A stretch of 37,536 bases of DNA, from the IMG/VR virus record IMGVR_UViG_3300023178_002183, positions 1 to 37,536 of that record. The stretch is one strand, 5' to 3'. The translations under genes were made by a program, and so were the position numbers. The DNA comes from a virus. This document shows positions 7,522-15,024 of the stretch, piece after piece; the first letter of the stretch is position 1, and each line of letters begins with the position of its first letter. The notes beneath the pieces are model-generated. The model was not told the DNA's origin. It searched no databases and saw only the letters and a list, made by a program, of their open reading frames with translations.

Positions 7522-8321
7522 GCTTGTTTTTTCCTACCGCTTGCCCAATATCCTGCTATTGCACCAATACCAGTTCCTGCTTTTTTATATTTATCGACAT
7601 TTCCGCCGGTTTTTTGTGCAACCTTTTTACCAATATATCTACCTGCAACTGCACCTGCCGCAGTTCCTACTGCTCTTTTTGTAAAACTTGTTCTAGGTTC
7701 TTTGTAATCGGATTTTGTAATATGCCCTCGGTATTTGACCATGGTGTTTAAAGGACTCATTAATTCGCTACCCTTTGCAATTCTTCTAATTTCCTGAACC
7801 ATTTTTGTTATTACTGTTTGTTTAGTAGCAAATCGCAAATTACCCCAATCAGTAATATATCTCCTCCAACGTAAATATCTACCATCTTTGATTTTTAGTT
7901 GTCTTTCTAGACGCATGTAGTAAGTTAATGCTTCATTTTTTGCGTCGTTCGCACTTGCTAATTTTCTCATCCATAGTATATGCTGTTGAGTATTAAAATT
8001 TAACGATTCCAAAAATCTTTTGCTTGCGCCATGGCTTTGATATCTTAAATGTTTGTTAGCAGGATTGTTTATAGCATAACAAAGTACATAAAGATCAGTT
8101 GCATGGGTTCTAAACAGTGTATACGAACCATATCCCATGGTTCTCTTTGCGTATGCACTTGCATAATCGTGCTGTTTGTCATCTTGCAACATTAAATAGA
8201 GCACTAGAGTATTAAGATATGCTAAATCTGCAATGTCTCTGCCATTTATATTTCTAAATTGTGCTGACGTTCTATATAATCTTGATTCGCAAAGGTCTTG
8301 ATTAATAAGTTGCAGTTCCAT
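7518..8321 (-). CDS. Probable capsid-targeted protein with C-terminal glycine zipper
   Basis: I place the start at 8321, not at the longer in-frame ATG at 8348: the 8321 ATG follows the upstream stop by 1 nt, has GGAGC 5-9 nt upstream and yields MELQLINQDLCE|S, a peptide like those of its neighbours (L-C-E at 10-12). The 267-aa protein has a helical, aromatic and basic middle (TMGYGSYTLFRTHATDLYVL, RYLRWRRYITDWGNL). Near the end come two Gly-rich hydrophobic segments, RAVGTAAGAVAGRYIGKK and KAGTGIGAIAGYWASGRKK, typical of glycine-zipper membrane hairpins. If injected, the C-terminus could insert in the host envelope. No known family was recognised. Confidence 0.75.
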   Translation of the reverse strand: MELQLINQDLCESRLYRTSAQFRNINGRDIADLAYLNTLVLYLMLQDDKQHDYASAYAKRTMGYGSYTLFRTHATDLYVLCYAINNPANKHLRYQSHGASKRFLESLNFNTQQHILWMRKLASANDAKNEALTYYMRLERQLKIKDGRYLRWRRYITDWGNLRFATKQTVITKMVQEIRRIAKGSELMSPLNTMVKYRGHITKSDYKEPRTSFTKRAVGTAAGAVAGRYIGKKVAQKTGGNVDKYKKAGTGIGAIAGYWASGRKKQA

Positions 8322-8322
8322 A

Positions 8323-9627
8323 TTATGCTCCAGGCTTTCCTGTGCCAAAGTTATGCTTGCTGAAATCTAATCTATCAACTAATTTAATAGCATTGCCCAT
8401 TCTGTCTACTGCAACAAAACCTTCTTCGCCGGTTACTTCGTAATCTCCGTTGTCGCCTACAACAAATGTAGGTATTTTTTGCAGTGCCCCTAACTTTCTT
8501 AGCAAAACAAGTTTAGATTCTATAATTTTTAAATACAAATCATACACAGCAACAATGCCTGGAATGTGTTCTTTGATAAATTTTACACCTTGCACCATTG
8601 CTTCTGTTTTACGATCTTTTGTTGCTTGTGTTTTTACTTTGTCAATTTCTTTTTGCATGTAATTGATATATTTTTGGACAAATCCTTGTGCAAATTTAGT
8701 AGGATTTTGTTCAAACTCGCCTACTGTTTTAATATTTGCATTTACATGTGCTTTGAGTTGTTGCAAAAATTCTTTACCAATTAATTCGTTGCCTTTTTCT
8801 AACCAACTAAAAGTTTCAGAGTCAATACTTTTCAAATATGTATCTGCTTGCTTAATTGATTGTAGCACATCATTACTTTCTTGTTTTGTGAGAGTTACTG
8901 TTCCACTAAGATCTCTAATAGTAGCATCGGTATGCCAAACACCCTTTGCTTGGCCCAATACACTGCTGTCGAATCCAAATTTTGCTGTGGTATCTGCTAA
9001 TGTTTGGCCCCCGGTATATTCTGTATGGAACACTATTCCTAAATCAGCACTTAATATTTGTTTTGCTAAGTCACTTTGTGTGGGGACAGCATAAACAATA
9101 GTGTTAGGATTAAATGTTATATATTCTTCACCTGAAATATTAGCGGTTTTAAAATCTTCTTTGCTGGCCCAAAGCAAATCTCCTTGAGCAACTGTGTTCC
9201 AATTTAATTTACTGAGAGATCTGAGAGCTAATTTTAATTTATTTCTTAATCCAGAACCATCTTTTTCGCCCACATCGGCATGGTTTATGTCAATATCTTT
9301 TTCAGTAAAATTAAGTTTAGGTTTTTTAGCAAATACACCTTTGGTGCCCACAAAAAATTTGCCTGTTTCTGGATCACGTCCTGCAATAATAGCAGGTGCA
9401 CCGTCCCATTTTGTAGTAATATTAATTGGTGCTTTGGTATTACCTTCTAGCATTTGATGTAAACTATACAAATAATTTACTGCTTCTTTTGCGCCTGCAA
9501 AACCTTTATTAAAGATATTATCTTCTAAATGTTCTAAGTGAACATTTTTACCATCTTTAGATTCTAGTATGTAACTCTCTGAAAGAATTTGTGTTACTAG
9601 AGGTTTCGATATTTCTGCAAATCTCAT
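8323..9627 (-). CDS. Ligase-fold nucleotidyltransferase, probable capsid-targeted
   Basis: 434 aa. The covalent nucleotidyltransferase (DNA/RNA ligase, capping enzyme) motifs appear in order: motif I KWDG at 73-76 (Lys73 the predicted AMP-accepting residue), GTKG at 94-97, a motif III-like QGDLLW at 148-153, motif IV EEGFVAVDR at 401-409 and motif V AIKLVDR at 413-419. The long gap between III and IV contains a helical, Lys-rich insert. The N-terminus MRFAEISKPLVTQILSE|S (L-S-E at 15-17) matches the capsid-targeting pattern of the neighbouring genes. Predicted role: ATP-dependent adenylylation and end joining or repair of DNA or RNA, perhaps acting on the injected genome. Nick-sealing activity is not proven by motifs alone; a non-ligase adenylyltransferase is possible. 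It lies 2 nt after the upstream gene. Confidence 0.8.
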   Translation of the reverse strand: MRFAEISKPLVTQILSESYILESKDGKNVHLEHLEDNIFNKGFAGAKEAVNYLYSLHQMLEGNTKAPINITTKWDGAPAIIAGRDPETGKFFVGTKGVFAKKPKLNFTEKDIDINHADVGEKDGSGLRNKLKLALRSLSKLNWNTVAQGDLLWASKEDFKTANISGEEYITFNPNTIVYAVPTQSDLAKQILSADLGIVFHTEYTGGQTLADTTAKFGFDSSVLGQAKGVWHTDATIRDLSGTVTLTKQESNDVLQSIKQADTYLKSIDSETFSWLEKGNELIGKEFLQQLKAHVNANIKTVGEFEQNPTKFAQGFVQKYINYMQKEIDKVKTQATKDRKTEAMVQGVKFIKEHIPGIVAVYDLYLKIIESKLVLLRKLGALQKIPTFVVGDNGDYEVTGEEGFVAVDRMGNAIKLVDRLDFSKHNFGTGKPGA

Positions 9628-9629
9628 GT

Positions 9630-10148
9630 CTAATACTGATCTCTGGTAGCATTTTGGAATGGCTCGTCGCCTGTTCTAGCCGCTAACTTAGCATCTCCTG
9701 CAGGGTTAATAGCCGCATTTGGTTTAGTAGTATCTAATGCTGTCTTACCTTGCTGATTATCATATCTGGTTCCTCTAGCAGAACTTCTCATGTCTGAAGT
9801 ATCTAGTTCTCGCTCTCTGCCTAAAACATAATCTGCAACCAAATGTGCAACATTTGCATTTTTAATATCTATTAAAAGTTCGTCAACATGTGGTAGACCC
9901 AGTTGTGCTGTAGCACCTCGGTCTGCAATCTGGCCATTATTAGGTGCTCCTGGATTGTCAACTACCCATTGTGCTCCCATCCATAAGTAGTTCACATTAC
10001 CAAGTTTTTTAGATAATCCTGCATTAGTGCCTTTTTTTCTACCCGGGACAATTGGGCCATCTTTGGCAGGATTTGCTCCTACTGTAACTGATGAGGGAAC
10101 TGCAACTTGTTTGGGTTCTGCTTCGTTAAAAAGTTCATTAAGTTTCAT
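9630..10148 (-). CDS. Probable capsid-targeted internal protein, 172 aa
   Basis: The N-terminus MKLNELFNEAEPK resembles the targeting peptides of adjacent genes, but the candidate cut (F-N-E|A) has Phe instead of Leu/Ile. The body is low-complexity in parts (Gly/Pro/Ala/Asn), with one folded-looking section YLWMGAQWVVDNPGAPNNGQ to LPHVDELLIDIKNANVAHLV (about 54-110). The C-terminal 50 residues are polar and Thr/Ala/Asp-rich. No family recognised. It is 1 nt from the upstream gene and 2 nt from the ligase-like gene, so one transcript and coupled translation are likely. Confidence 0.7.
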   Translation of the reverse strand: MKLNELFNEAEPKQVAVPSSVTVGANPAKDGPIVPGRKKGTNAGLSKKLGNVNYLWMGAQWVVDNPGAPNNGQIADRGATAQLGLPHVDELLIDIKNANVAHLVADYVLGRERELDTSDMRSSARGTRYDNQQGKTALDTTKPNAAINPAGDAKLAARTGDEPFQNATRDQY

Positions 10149-10149
10149 A

Positions 10150-10659
10150 TTAATTCCCTCCTCTTACTACTTGTACATTGTCTGCACCTCTTTTAGAAGT
10201 ATCAATTTGCCCTAACTTATCCATAAGATAATTTTTTTCTTGTTTAGTTAAAGTATCTACTTGTGCTTTAATTTCAATTGGGAGTTCAGTATGTTGAGGG
10301 CCTTGTACTTGTGGCTTGCCGCCTGCTAATGCACCGCCTATTGCGGCACCGGCGATACCAGCAATCTTTTTACCAATACTGGCATTTTTATCACCTCTAG
10401 TAGCCTGAGCCATACCCTGTGTTTTACCACTAAAATAGTCTTTAGCACGTTGTACCATGCCAGGTTTTTTAGGAGTAGACCCGTCGATATCGTAACCGTG
10501 TTGTTGTGCTAATTGCTGTGCTAGTAGCCCAGTGGCAACCTGGCCATCTTTATTAGTCCAACTGTTAGTTGCGGCAGTATATGTATACACATTACCGTTT
10601 TTATCTTTTGCAGTTGCCTTGTCTGCTATTTGCTCTACAATAACATCATTAATCTTCAT
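10150..10659 (-). CDS. Probable capsid-targeted protein with glycine zipper, 169 aa
   Basis: MKINDVIVE|Q gives I-V-E at residues 7-9, a gp21-type site. A short domain (about 18-60, KDKNGNVYTYTAATNSWTNK) follows, then basic linkers and a hydrophobic glycine-zipper segment GKKIAGIAGAAIGGALAGGK near residues 105-125, then a helix with VDTLTKQEKNYLMDKLGQ. It resembles the 267-aa neighbour in pairing a targeting peptide with a glycine-zipper segment. Membrane insertion after injection is an inference. Its start overlaps the upstream 88-aa gene by 11 nt. Confidence 0.72.
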   Translation of the reverse strand: MKINDVIVEQIADKATAKDKNGNVYTYTAATNSWTNKDGQVATGLLAQQLAQQHGYDIDGSTPKKPGMVQRAKDYFSGKTQGMAQATRGDKNASIGKKIAGIAGAAIGGALAGGKPQVQGPQHTELPIEIKAQVDTLTKQEKNYLMDKLGQIDTSKRGADNVQVVRGGN

Positions 10660-10915
10660 CTTGTTCTCTCTGGGCTTCTTTGATAACTTTCTTAATGCCT
10701 CTGGAGAACTTTGATGGATCTTTTGCTTTGATGCTGTTCACTAATCTATTTGTTAGATCTTTAGCCGTTGCTTCGTCGTAAGCAGACTCAATACGTTCGA
10801 TCAAATGAATAGCACTATTGATAACATGGTCGCCCCTGTTCTCAACTATGTGGTCTCTATCTCTATCTATCGATATTTGATTGAGTTCTTCTAATATACT
10901 TCGTGTTTTACGCAC
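10649..10915 (-). CDS. Conserved 88-aa helical protein, first gene of the late internal-protein operon
   Basis: The start is GTG at 10915 with CGGAG six nt upstream. The N-terminus MRKTRSILEELNQISIDRDRD has I-L-E at 7-9 and is conserved-looking for marine T4-type phages (recalled, not searched). The rest is helical and charged, with NRGDHVINSAIHLIERIE and a basic segment near the end (SRGIKKVIKEAQREQ). It heads the late transcript that runs into the internal-protein genes (promoter 10937-10944). Function unknown; it may be a scaffold or core component rather than a targeted cargo. Confidence 0.7.
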   Translation of the reverse strand: MRKTRSILEELNQISIDRDRDHIVENRGDHVINSAIHLIERIESAYDEATAKDLTNRLVNSIKAKDPSKFSRGIKKVIKEAQREQDED

Positions 10916-10936
10916 AAGCTCTCCGTTGTTTACTAC

Positions 10937-10944
10937 TATTTATC
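10937..10944 (-). promoter_or_regulatory. T4-type late promoter (GATAAATA) for the left cassette
   Basis: Minus-strand GATAAATA 22 nt from the GTG at 10915. It separates the replication genes (helicase ends at 10946) from the late internal-protein genes to the left. Confidence 0.78.
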
Positions 10945-10945
10945 A

Positions 10946-12328
10946 TTACAAGTCATTCTTTTTTAAGAACTCACGCATGTTCATTGCTTGGGAGATAGTA
11001 TCCTGTGCTTCTGGTTGTTCTGCTTTTATACTTCCTGTGCGTTTTAATTGGTCGACAAGACTGCCGGTTGTAATAGTCATTGCGTCTTCGTCGCCTTCTT
11101 CTAAATCTTCAATTCGCAAAGTGTCTGGATTAAATTTTAAGTCTACTTTTGTGCCTACACCGCTACTAGAACGTGTTTTCATAAACTGTATTTGATATCT
11201 ACCTTTTTCTCGCATAGCATTACTAGTAAAAATACCTACAACATTATCTGCTGTCTGTATCTTACTTAAACCACCTGCAATATGATGGTGATCAAATTCA
11301 ATCTCTTCTACTGCCGCTCTGTTTAATTGCGAGGCAGTTACACAAAGTAGATCTCTTTCTACTGCTAAATTACGAATTTCTTCAGAAACATATTTGTCTT
11401 TGATAAACAAATCACTGCCGCTTACTTTTGCACTAATAGGCATCATCAAATCCAAATAGTCTACTAACAGTGCATCAACTTTTTCACCACTTTGTATTTC
11501 ATATTCTCTTAAAAATACACGCAAGTCGTTTGCATTAATACCATTAGGCATCTGCTTAACACGCAATTTACCTGCACCTTTTGCTTTCATTCGAACCTTG
11601 AGGTCAACATCTTCCATGTTTTTCATAATTTCTTTAGTGCCAAAACCGCTCACCATTGCATCAAGACGCATACTGATAAGTTGCTCACTAAGTTCTAAAC
11701 TAACATAAACAACATTAAGTCCTGCTAACACCCAATTAACAGCAAAATTTTGCAAGAACAAACTTTTACCTGCGCCTGATCCCCCTGCGAAGATTGTGAT
11801 TTCGCCTCTGTTCAGCCCACCGTAAAGTTTGTGATCGATCGCTTTCCAACCTGTGCTTATTGCTCCTGCTTGGTCTTTTATCCATTGTAGTCTTTCCTTG
11901 GGATTTTCAAAATAGTCTAAGCCTAAATCTTTAACAAGACCTACCTGACTTGCATCTTTAATTTTATTTTCTACTGTGCCATAATCTTGTTTTTCTAACA
12001 AGTCTGTGCTTTCAATAATTGCTTGTTCTAGTGCTTTGTGTCTACAAAATGTTTCAAATTCTGCCAAGAACCAATTGTGATGATCAACTGTTACGTTAGG
12101 TATCGGTTCTAAGTCTATTCCGGCCGCGGCACTTACTTGCTCTGGTGTAGGTATACTGTTATATTTTTCGCTGTGGCTTTGAAAAAGTTCTACAGCATTT
12201 CTATATTTTGAATTAAAAAATGATGGTTTAACAATACTTTGACATCTAGCAAATAAGTCTTTATCACTTAATAAAAACCTTAAAAATAATTCTTGTACTT
12301 CTTCTGTGTATTGTTTTATATCGCTCAT
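10946..12328 (-). CDS. 41: Replicative DNA helicase, DnaB/gp41 type
   Basis: 460 aa, the usual length for T4 gp41. An N-terminal helical domain is followed by a RecA-like motor: Walker A GGSGAGKS at 182-189, Walker B in VDALLVDYLDLMM, and the DnaB motif LCVTASQLNRAA. It unwinds the lagging-strand template 5'->3' as a hexamer and works with the primase encoded 0.8 kb upstream. Its start overlaps the SGNH gene stop as ATGA, so primase, SGNH protein and helicase form one coupled unit transcribed from the sigma70 promoter at 14136-14164. Confidence 0.95.
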   Translation of the reverse strand: MSDIKQYTEEVQELFLRFLLSDKDLFARCQSIVKPSFFNSKYRNAVELFQSHSEKYNSIPTPEQVSAAAGIDLEPIPNVTVDHHNWFLAEFETFCRHKALEQAIIESTDLLEKQDYGTVENKIKDASQVGLVKDLGLDYFENPKERLQWIKDQAGAISTGWKAIDHKLYGGLNRGEITIFAGGSGAGKSLFLQNFAVNWVLAGLNVVYVSLELSEQLISMRLDAMVSGFGTKEIMKNMEDVDLKVRMKAKGAGKLRVKQMPNGINANDLRVFLREYEIQSGEKVDALLVDYLDLMMPISAKVSGSDLFIKDKYVSEEIRNLAVERDLLCVTASQLNRAAVEEIEFDHHHIAGGLSKIQTADNVVGIFTSNAMREKGRYQIQFMKTRSSSGVGTKVDLKFNPDTLRIEDLEEGDEDAMTITTGSLVDQLKRTGSIKAEQPEAQDTISQAMNMREFLKKNDL

Positions 12329-13152
12329 AAAATTTCTCTTGATCTTAGCTCATTAATTATATATCTTGCAAATATACTATGGCCTGTTTTATTTGGATGG
12401 GTATCTTCCTTGCTTACAGTATGTCCCTTTATGATAGTAGACATTGAGTCAAAACACCTATAATCTAAATCAGGAATAGTTTCTAATAGCAATAAATGAT
12501 TTTTTGCTACTTGCATATTTAAACCGGGTCCAGGAAATATTTTTTGTAGGTTGGGATTTTGCAAATAATGTATTGGCTCTTTGATGTATTGTTGTAAAAG
12601 ATTTTTAATTATATGTGGCGTATTAACTAACGATAAACCTGTATAAAACACCTTGCACCCTAATTTATTCATTACAGTGTCGAAACTTACTAAGTTATTT
12701 AAAAACTTTGTATAAGTTGTTTCATTGGCGAGTTGAATTTCCTCAAACTGTCTATTTCCTTTCGATAATTTTTGTACAAGTTTTTTATCTATATCAGCAT
12801 TACATGAAATATCATCATATACAACCTGTTTGTTTAAATTTCCTATCCAAACACCAGTATCCGAATCATAAAATTCAGATCTTGTTACGTTTGTACATTG
12901 TATTATAAACAAGTGCTCACTAACATCATTTAGTGATTGTACATATTCTAAAGTTCGTCTAAAAATGCGGTCGTTACTACCCCCGCACCAGGCTTCGTTA
13001 ACAACATTGCTAAAATAATCTTTTAATAATTGCGGCCATGCCCACTCACTATCTAAAATTTTGTCATCTTTTTTAAGTCCGGAGTTTCCTCGTAGAATTC
13101 GATGATCTTGGTGTCCTTGCGTAAAACTGCAACCATTAGTATATAATATCAT
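12325..13152 (-). CDS. SGNH/GDSL-hydrolase-like protein between primase and helicase
   Basis: 275 aa. The N-terminal YTNGCSFTQG puts a candidate nucleophile Ser at residue 9 after a beta-strand (block I); AWCGGSNDRIFRRTLEYV resembles the conserved Gly/Asn blocks; and EDTHPNKTGHSIFARYI near the C-terminus supplies the D-x-x-H block V pair. Members of this fold hydrolyse esters of lipids or sugars. A similar protein is at 33922-34830, and the fragment at the right edge may be a third. ATGA overlaps tie it to primase on one side and helicase on the other, an odd place for a hydrolase. Substrate unknown. Confidence 0.75.
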   Translation of the reverse strand: MILYTNGCSFTQGHQDHRILRGNSGLKKDDKILDSEWAWPQLLKDYFSNVVNEAWCGGSNDRIFRRTLEYVQSLNDVSEHLFIIQCTNVTRSEFYDSDTGVWIGNLNKQVVYDDISCNADIDKKLVQKLSKGNRQFEEIQLANETTYTKFLNNLVSFDTVMNKLGCKVFYTGLSLVNTPHIIKNLLQQYIKEPIHYLQNPNLQKIFPGPGLNMQVAKNHLLLLETIPDLDYRCFDSMSTIIKGHTVSKEDTHPNKTGHSIFARYIINELRSREIL

Positions 13153-14129
13153 AACATTCTCATTTTAACTTCAGTTTTAATTTTGTTATTGGTAGCACTC
13201 TGAATAATACTATCTACAGTTGCTAATCTGCCATATCGCTTCACAGCATCTGCGGCATCTTTAATTTCAGGCGACCAGTTAGGAAAACTGACTTCCCATC
13301 CTAACTCTATTGCTTGTAGTATTAGTTCTTTACCTGCTTTGTCTCTGTCGGGACAAAGGATAACACGTTTGCCTAATTTTTCTATAAGATGTGCTTGTTC
13401 AGCACTTACACTATTTCCTTGTACAGCAATACCATCAATCAATATTGCATCAAATACGCCTTCAGTAACTATCACAATATCTCTTTCGGTGTCTGTAAAT
13501 CTATCAACATTAAAAACAAAACCTTTTTGCATATTGTGTAAATATTTTGGTGTTGCTTTATCTGGTGGGTTTATGTGTCGACCTGTCCAGCCAACTAATT
13601 CACCGTTGAAAGTAAAAGGGACTACTAGTCTTTGTTTGTATAATTTATCGTCAAAGTAAAGCAATGGATATAGACCTAATAATCCCCTTTCTACTGCATA
13701 ATTTTTTACAGGATGATTTTCTGGTAGTTCTTCTACATTAAAAACATTTGCAGGTAAATCTACTGTTTTAAATTTTGCTAAATTATAAACATAATCTATG
13801 TCAGTATTATTAGACTCTAATATTTCTGCATTTTTAAGTAGTTCCATCTGTACTGTGTGTATATCAGATGTGCTTGCACCAAGTTTTTCAACTAAGTCTT
13901 TATATTTTTTTCCTAATCCTGGACCTAATGACCAACCGGTTGTAAAGTTACAATTAAAACAATGATAACTGATTTTTGCTCCGTCTGTAATTACACCACC
14001 TCTTTTTCTTTTATCGCTACACATAGGGCAATCCATTGTTGTCCAGCCGCTAGGAGTTTTGCTTGTTTTTACAGGCAAATTTCCGAGAAGGAGATGATGT
14101 ACACTTTCAACAAGGTTATCTATATCCAT
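13149..14129 (-). CDS. 61: DNA primase, gp61 type
   Basis: 326 aa. An N-terminal zinc ribbon (C34, C37, C57, C60: CPMC ... CFNC) is followed by a TOPRIM domain: IVIVTEGVFDAILID carries the catalytic Glu and LCPDRDKAGKE the D-x-D pair. It makes RNA primers for lagging-strand synthesis and pairs with the helicase downstream. No ribosome site precedes the ATG: the TATAAT box ends 6 nt upstream, implying a leaderless mRNA. Confidence 0.93.
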   Translation of the reverse strand: MDIDNLVESVHHLLLGNLPVKTSKTPSGWTTMDCPMCSDKRKRGGVITDGAKISYHCFNCNFTTGWSLGPGLGKKYKDLVEKLGASTSDIHTVQMELLKNAEILESNNTDIDYVYNLAKFKTVDLPANVFNVEELPENHPVKNYAVERGLLGLYPLLYFDDKLYKQRLVVPFTFNGELVGWTGRHINPPDKATPKYLHNMQKGFVFNVDRFTDTERDIVIVTEGVFDAILIDGIAVQGNSVSAEQAHLIEKLGKRVILCPDRDKAGKELILQAIELGWEVSFPNWSPEIKDAADAVKRYGRLATVDSIIQSATNNKIKTEVKMRML

Positions 14130-14135
14130 GTTGTT

Positions 14136-14164
14136 ATTATACGACGAAAATAGGGGATTGTCAA
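14136..14164 (-). promoter_or_regulatory. Consensus sigma70 promoter for the primase-helicase unit
   Basis: Minus-strand TTGACA (14164-14159), 17-nt spacer, TATAAT (14141-14136): a perfect match at optimal spacing. The -35 box directly follows the TAG stop of the structural gene, and the -10 box is only 6 nt from the primase ATG. Confidence 0.93.
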
Positions 14165-14971
14165 CTAGTTTCTTAAGACTACTTTATCTAAAGTGCTGTC
14201 TGTATCTGTTGGATAACTTAGTACTCTTACCCAATTTGCATTTACAATAAATGTGCTATGAATAATGTTACTTGCACTAGTGGTCGAAATATTTGATATG
14301 TCAAACCAGTCGTGACTACTAGGATCTGTATCTGGTACTCCAGAAAGACAACTTGCTTGTATTTTTAAATTTCCTGTGAATGTAGAAACATACATACCTA
14401 TGCTGTGTTGTGCGTTATGAAAATTTCTATCTAAATTACCGTACATTGCATCGCTAACAAAAATATTTGCACTTGCACCTAAGGCAGTGTTAGCCATCTG
14501 TGTTATCACAGTTGTTTCTTGTGTTGGAACCGGCTCTACAAATGCTTCGTCCGTAATTTCTATATCAAAGTTTACATCATTATTTTGACTAGAAAATAAA
14601 GGTAAATCTTCATTTTCTTGGGTTGTTCTAGTAATATAAACTTTGTGTAACCCTGAACTAATATTTTGTAAATCGCCCTTTGCTAAAGTTAATTTAACTA
14701 TGCCTACTTCAGACGTATTTTCTAATCGTTTTGTAAGCAAACGTTTTCTTGTATAAGGATTTACAAGATATGCTACCAGAGAATCACTAAAAACATTTTG
14801 CAATTTTCTATCTCTATTTCTAATATTAAATATTATTTCGTTGTTAAGTCCTTTATGGGCTACTAATTTTTTATTGTTCATAGGTCTGTTATCCACATAG
14901 ATTGCGTCAGTGGTAACCACAAGTTCCACTTGATTTTCGTATAAGTATAATCTGTGATCGCCATTACTCAT
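14165..14971 (-). CDS. Probable virion (baseplate/fibre-type) protein, 268 aa
   Basis: Predominantly beta, with a tandem-domain look. The N-terminal half (VELVVTTDAIYVDNRPM, then IIFNIRNRDRKLQNVF) resembles the N-terminal domain of baseplate upper/BppU-type proteins that describe a strand-rich ridge; the C-terminal half contains GLN-rich polar strands ending VRVLSYPTDTDSTLDKVVLRN. Late promoter 14995-15002 supports a structural role. It lies between two replication-associated units, so it was probably placed independently. The exact virion position is unknown. Confidence 0.65.
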   Translation of the reverse strand: MSNGDHRLYLYENQVELVVTTDAIYVDNRPMNNKKLVAHKGLNNEIIFNIRNRDRKLQNVFSDSLVAYLVNPYTRKRLLTKRLENTSEVGIVKLTLAKGDLQNISSGLHKVYITRTTQENEDLPLFSSQNNDVNFDIEITDEAFVEPVPTQETTVITQMANTALGASANIFVSDAMYGNLDRNFHNAQHSIGMYVSTFTGNLKIQASCLSGVPDTDPSSHDWFDISNISTTSASNIIHSTFIVNANWVRVLSYPTDTDSTLDKVVLRN

Positions 14972-14994
14972 ATATTTAACTCTTTCTGTACATG

Positions 14995-15002
14995 TATTTA
15001 TC
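14995..15002 (-). promoter_or_regulatory. T4-type late promoter (GATAAATA)
   Basis: Minus-strand GATAAATA 24 nt upstream of the start at 14971; faces away from the plus-strand gene. Confidence 0.72.
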
Positions 15003-15011
15003 TGTCTATGT

Positions 15012-15019
15012 GGTAAATA
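15012..15019 (+). promoter_or_regulatory. Weak late-promoter-like octamer for the plus-strand gene
   Basis: Plus-strand GGTAAATA shares 6 of 8 bases with TATAAATA and sits 5 nt before the ATG at 15025, the same spacing as at several minus-strand late genes. It is a weak candidate on sequence alone. Confidence 0.4.
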
Positions 15020-15024
15020 ACTTT

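Noticed and set aside
8322-8348. Longer start of the 267-aa gene at 8348
   Set aside because: It overlaps the ligase-like gene and lacks the ribosome site and leader peptide seen from 8321.
14992-15024. Start of the plus-strand gene at 14992
   Set aside because: ATG would lie in the divergent late promoter; the 15025 start fits spacing.
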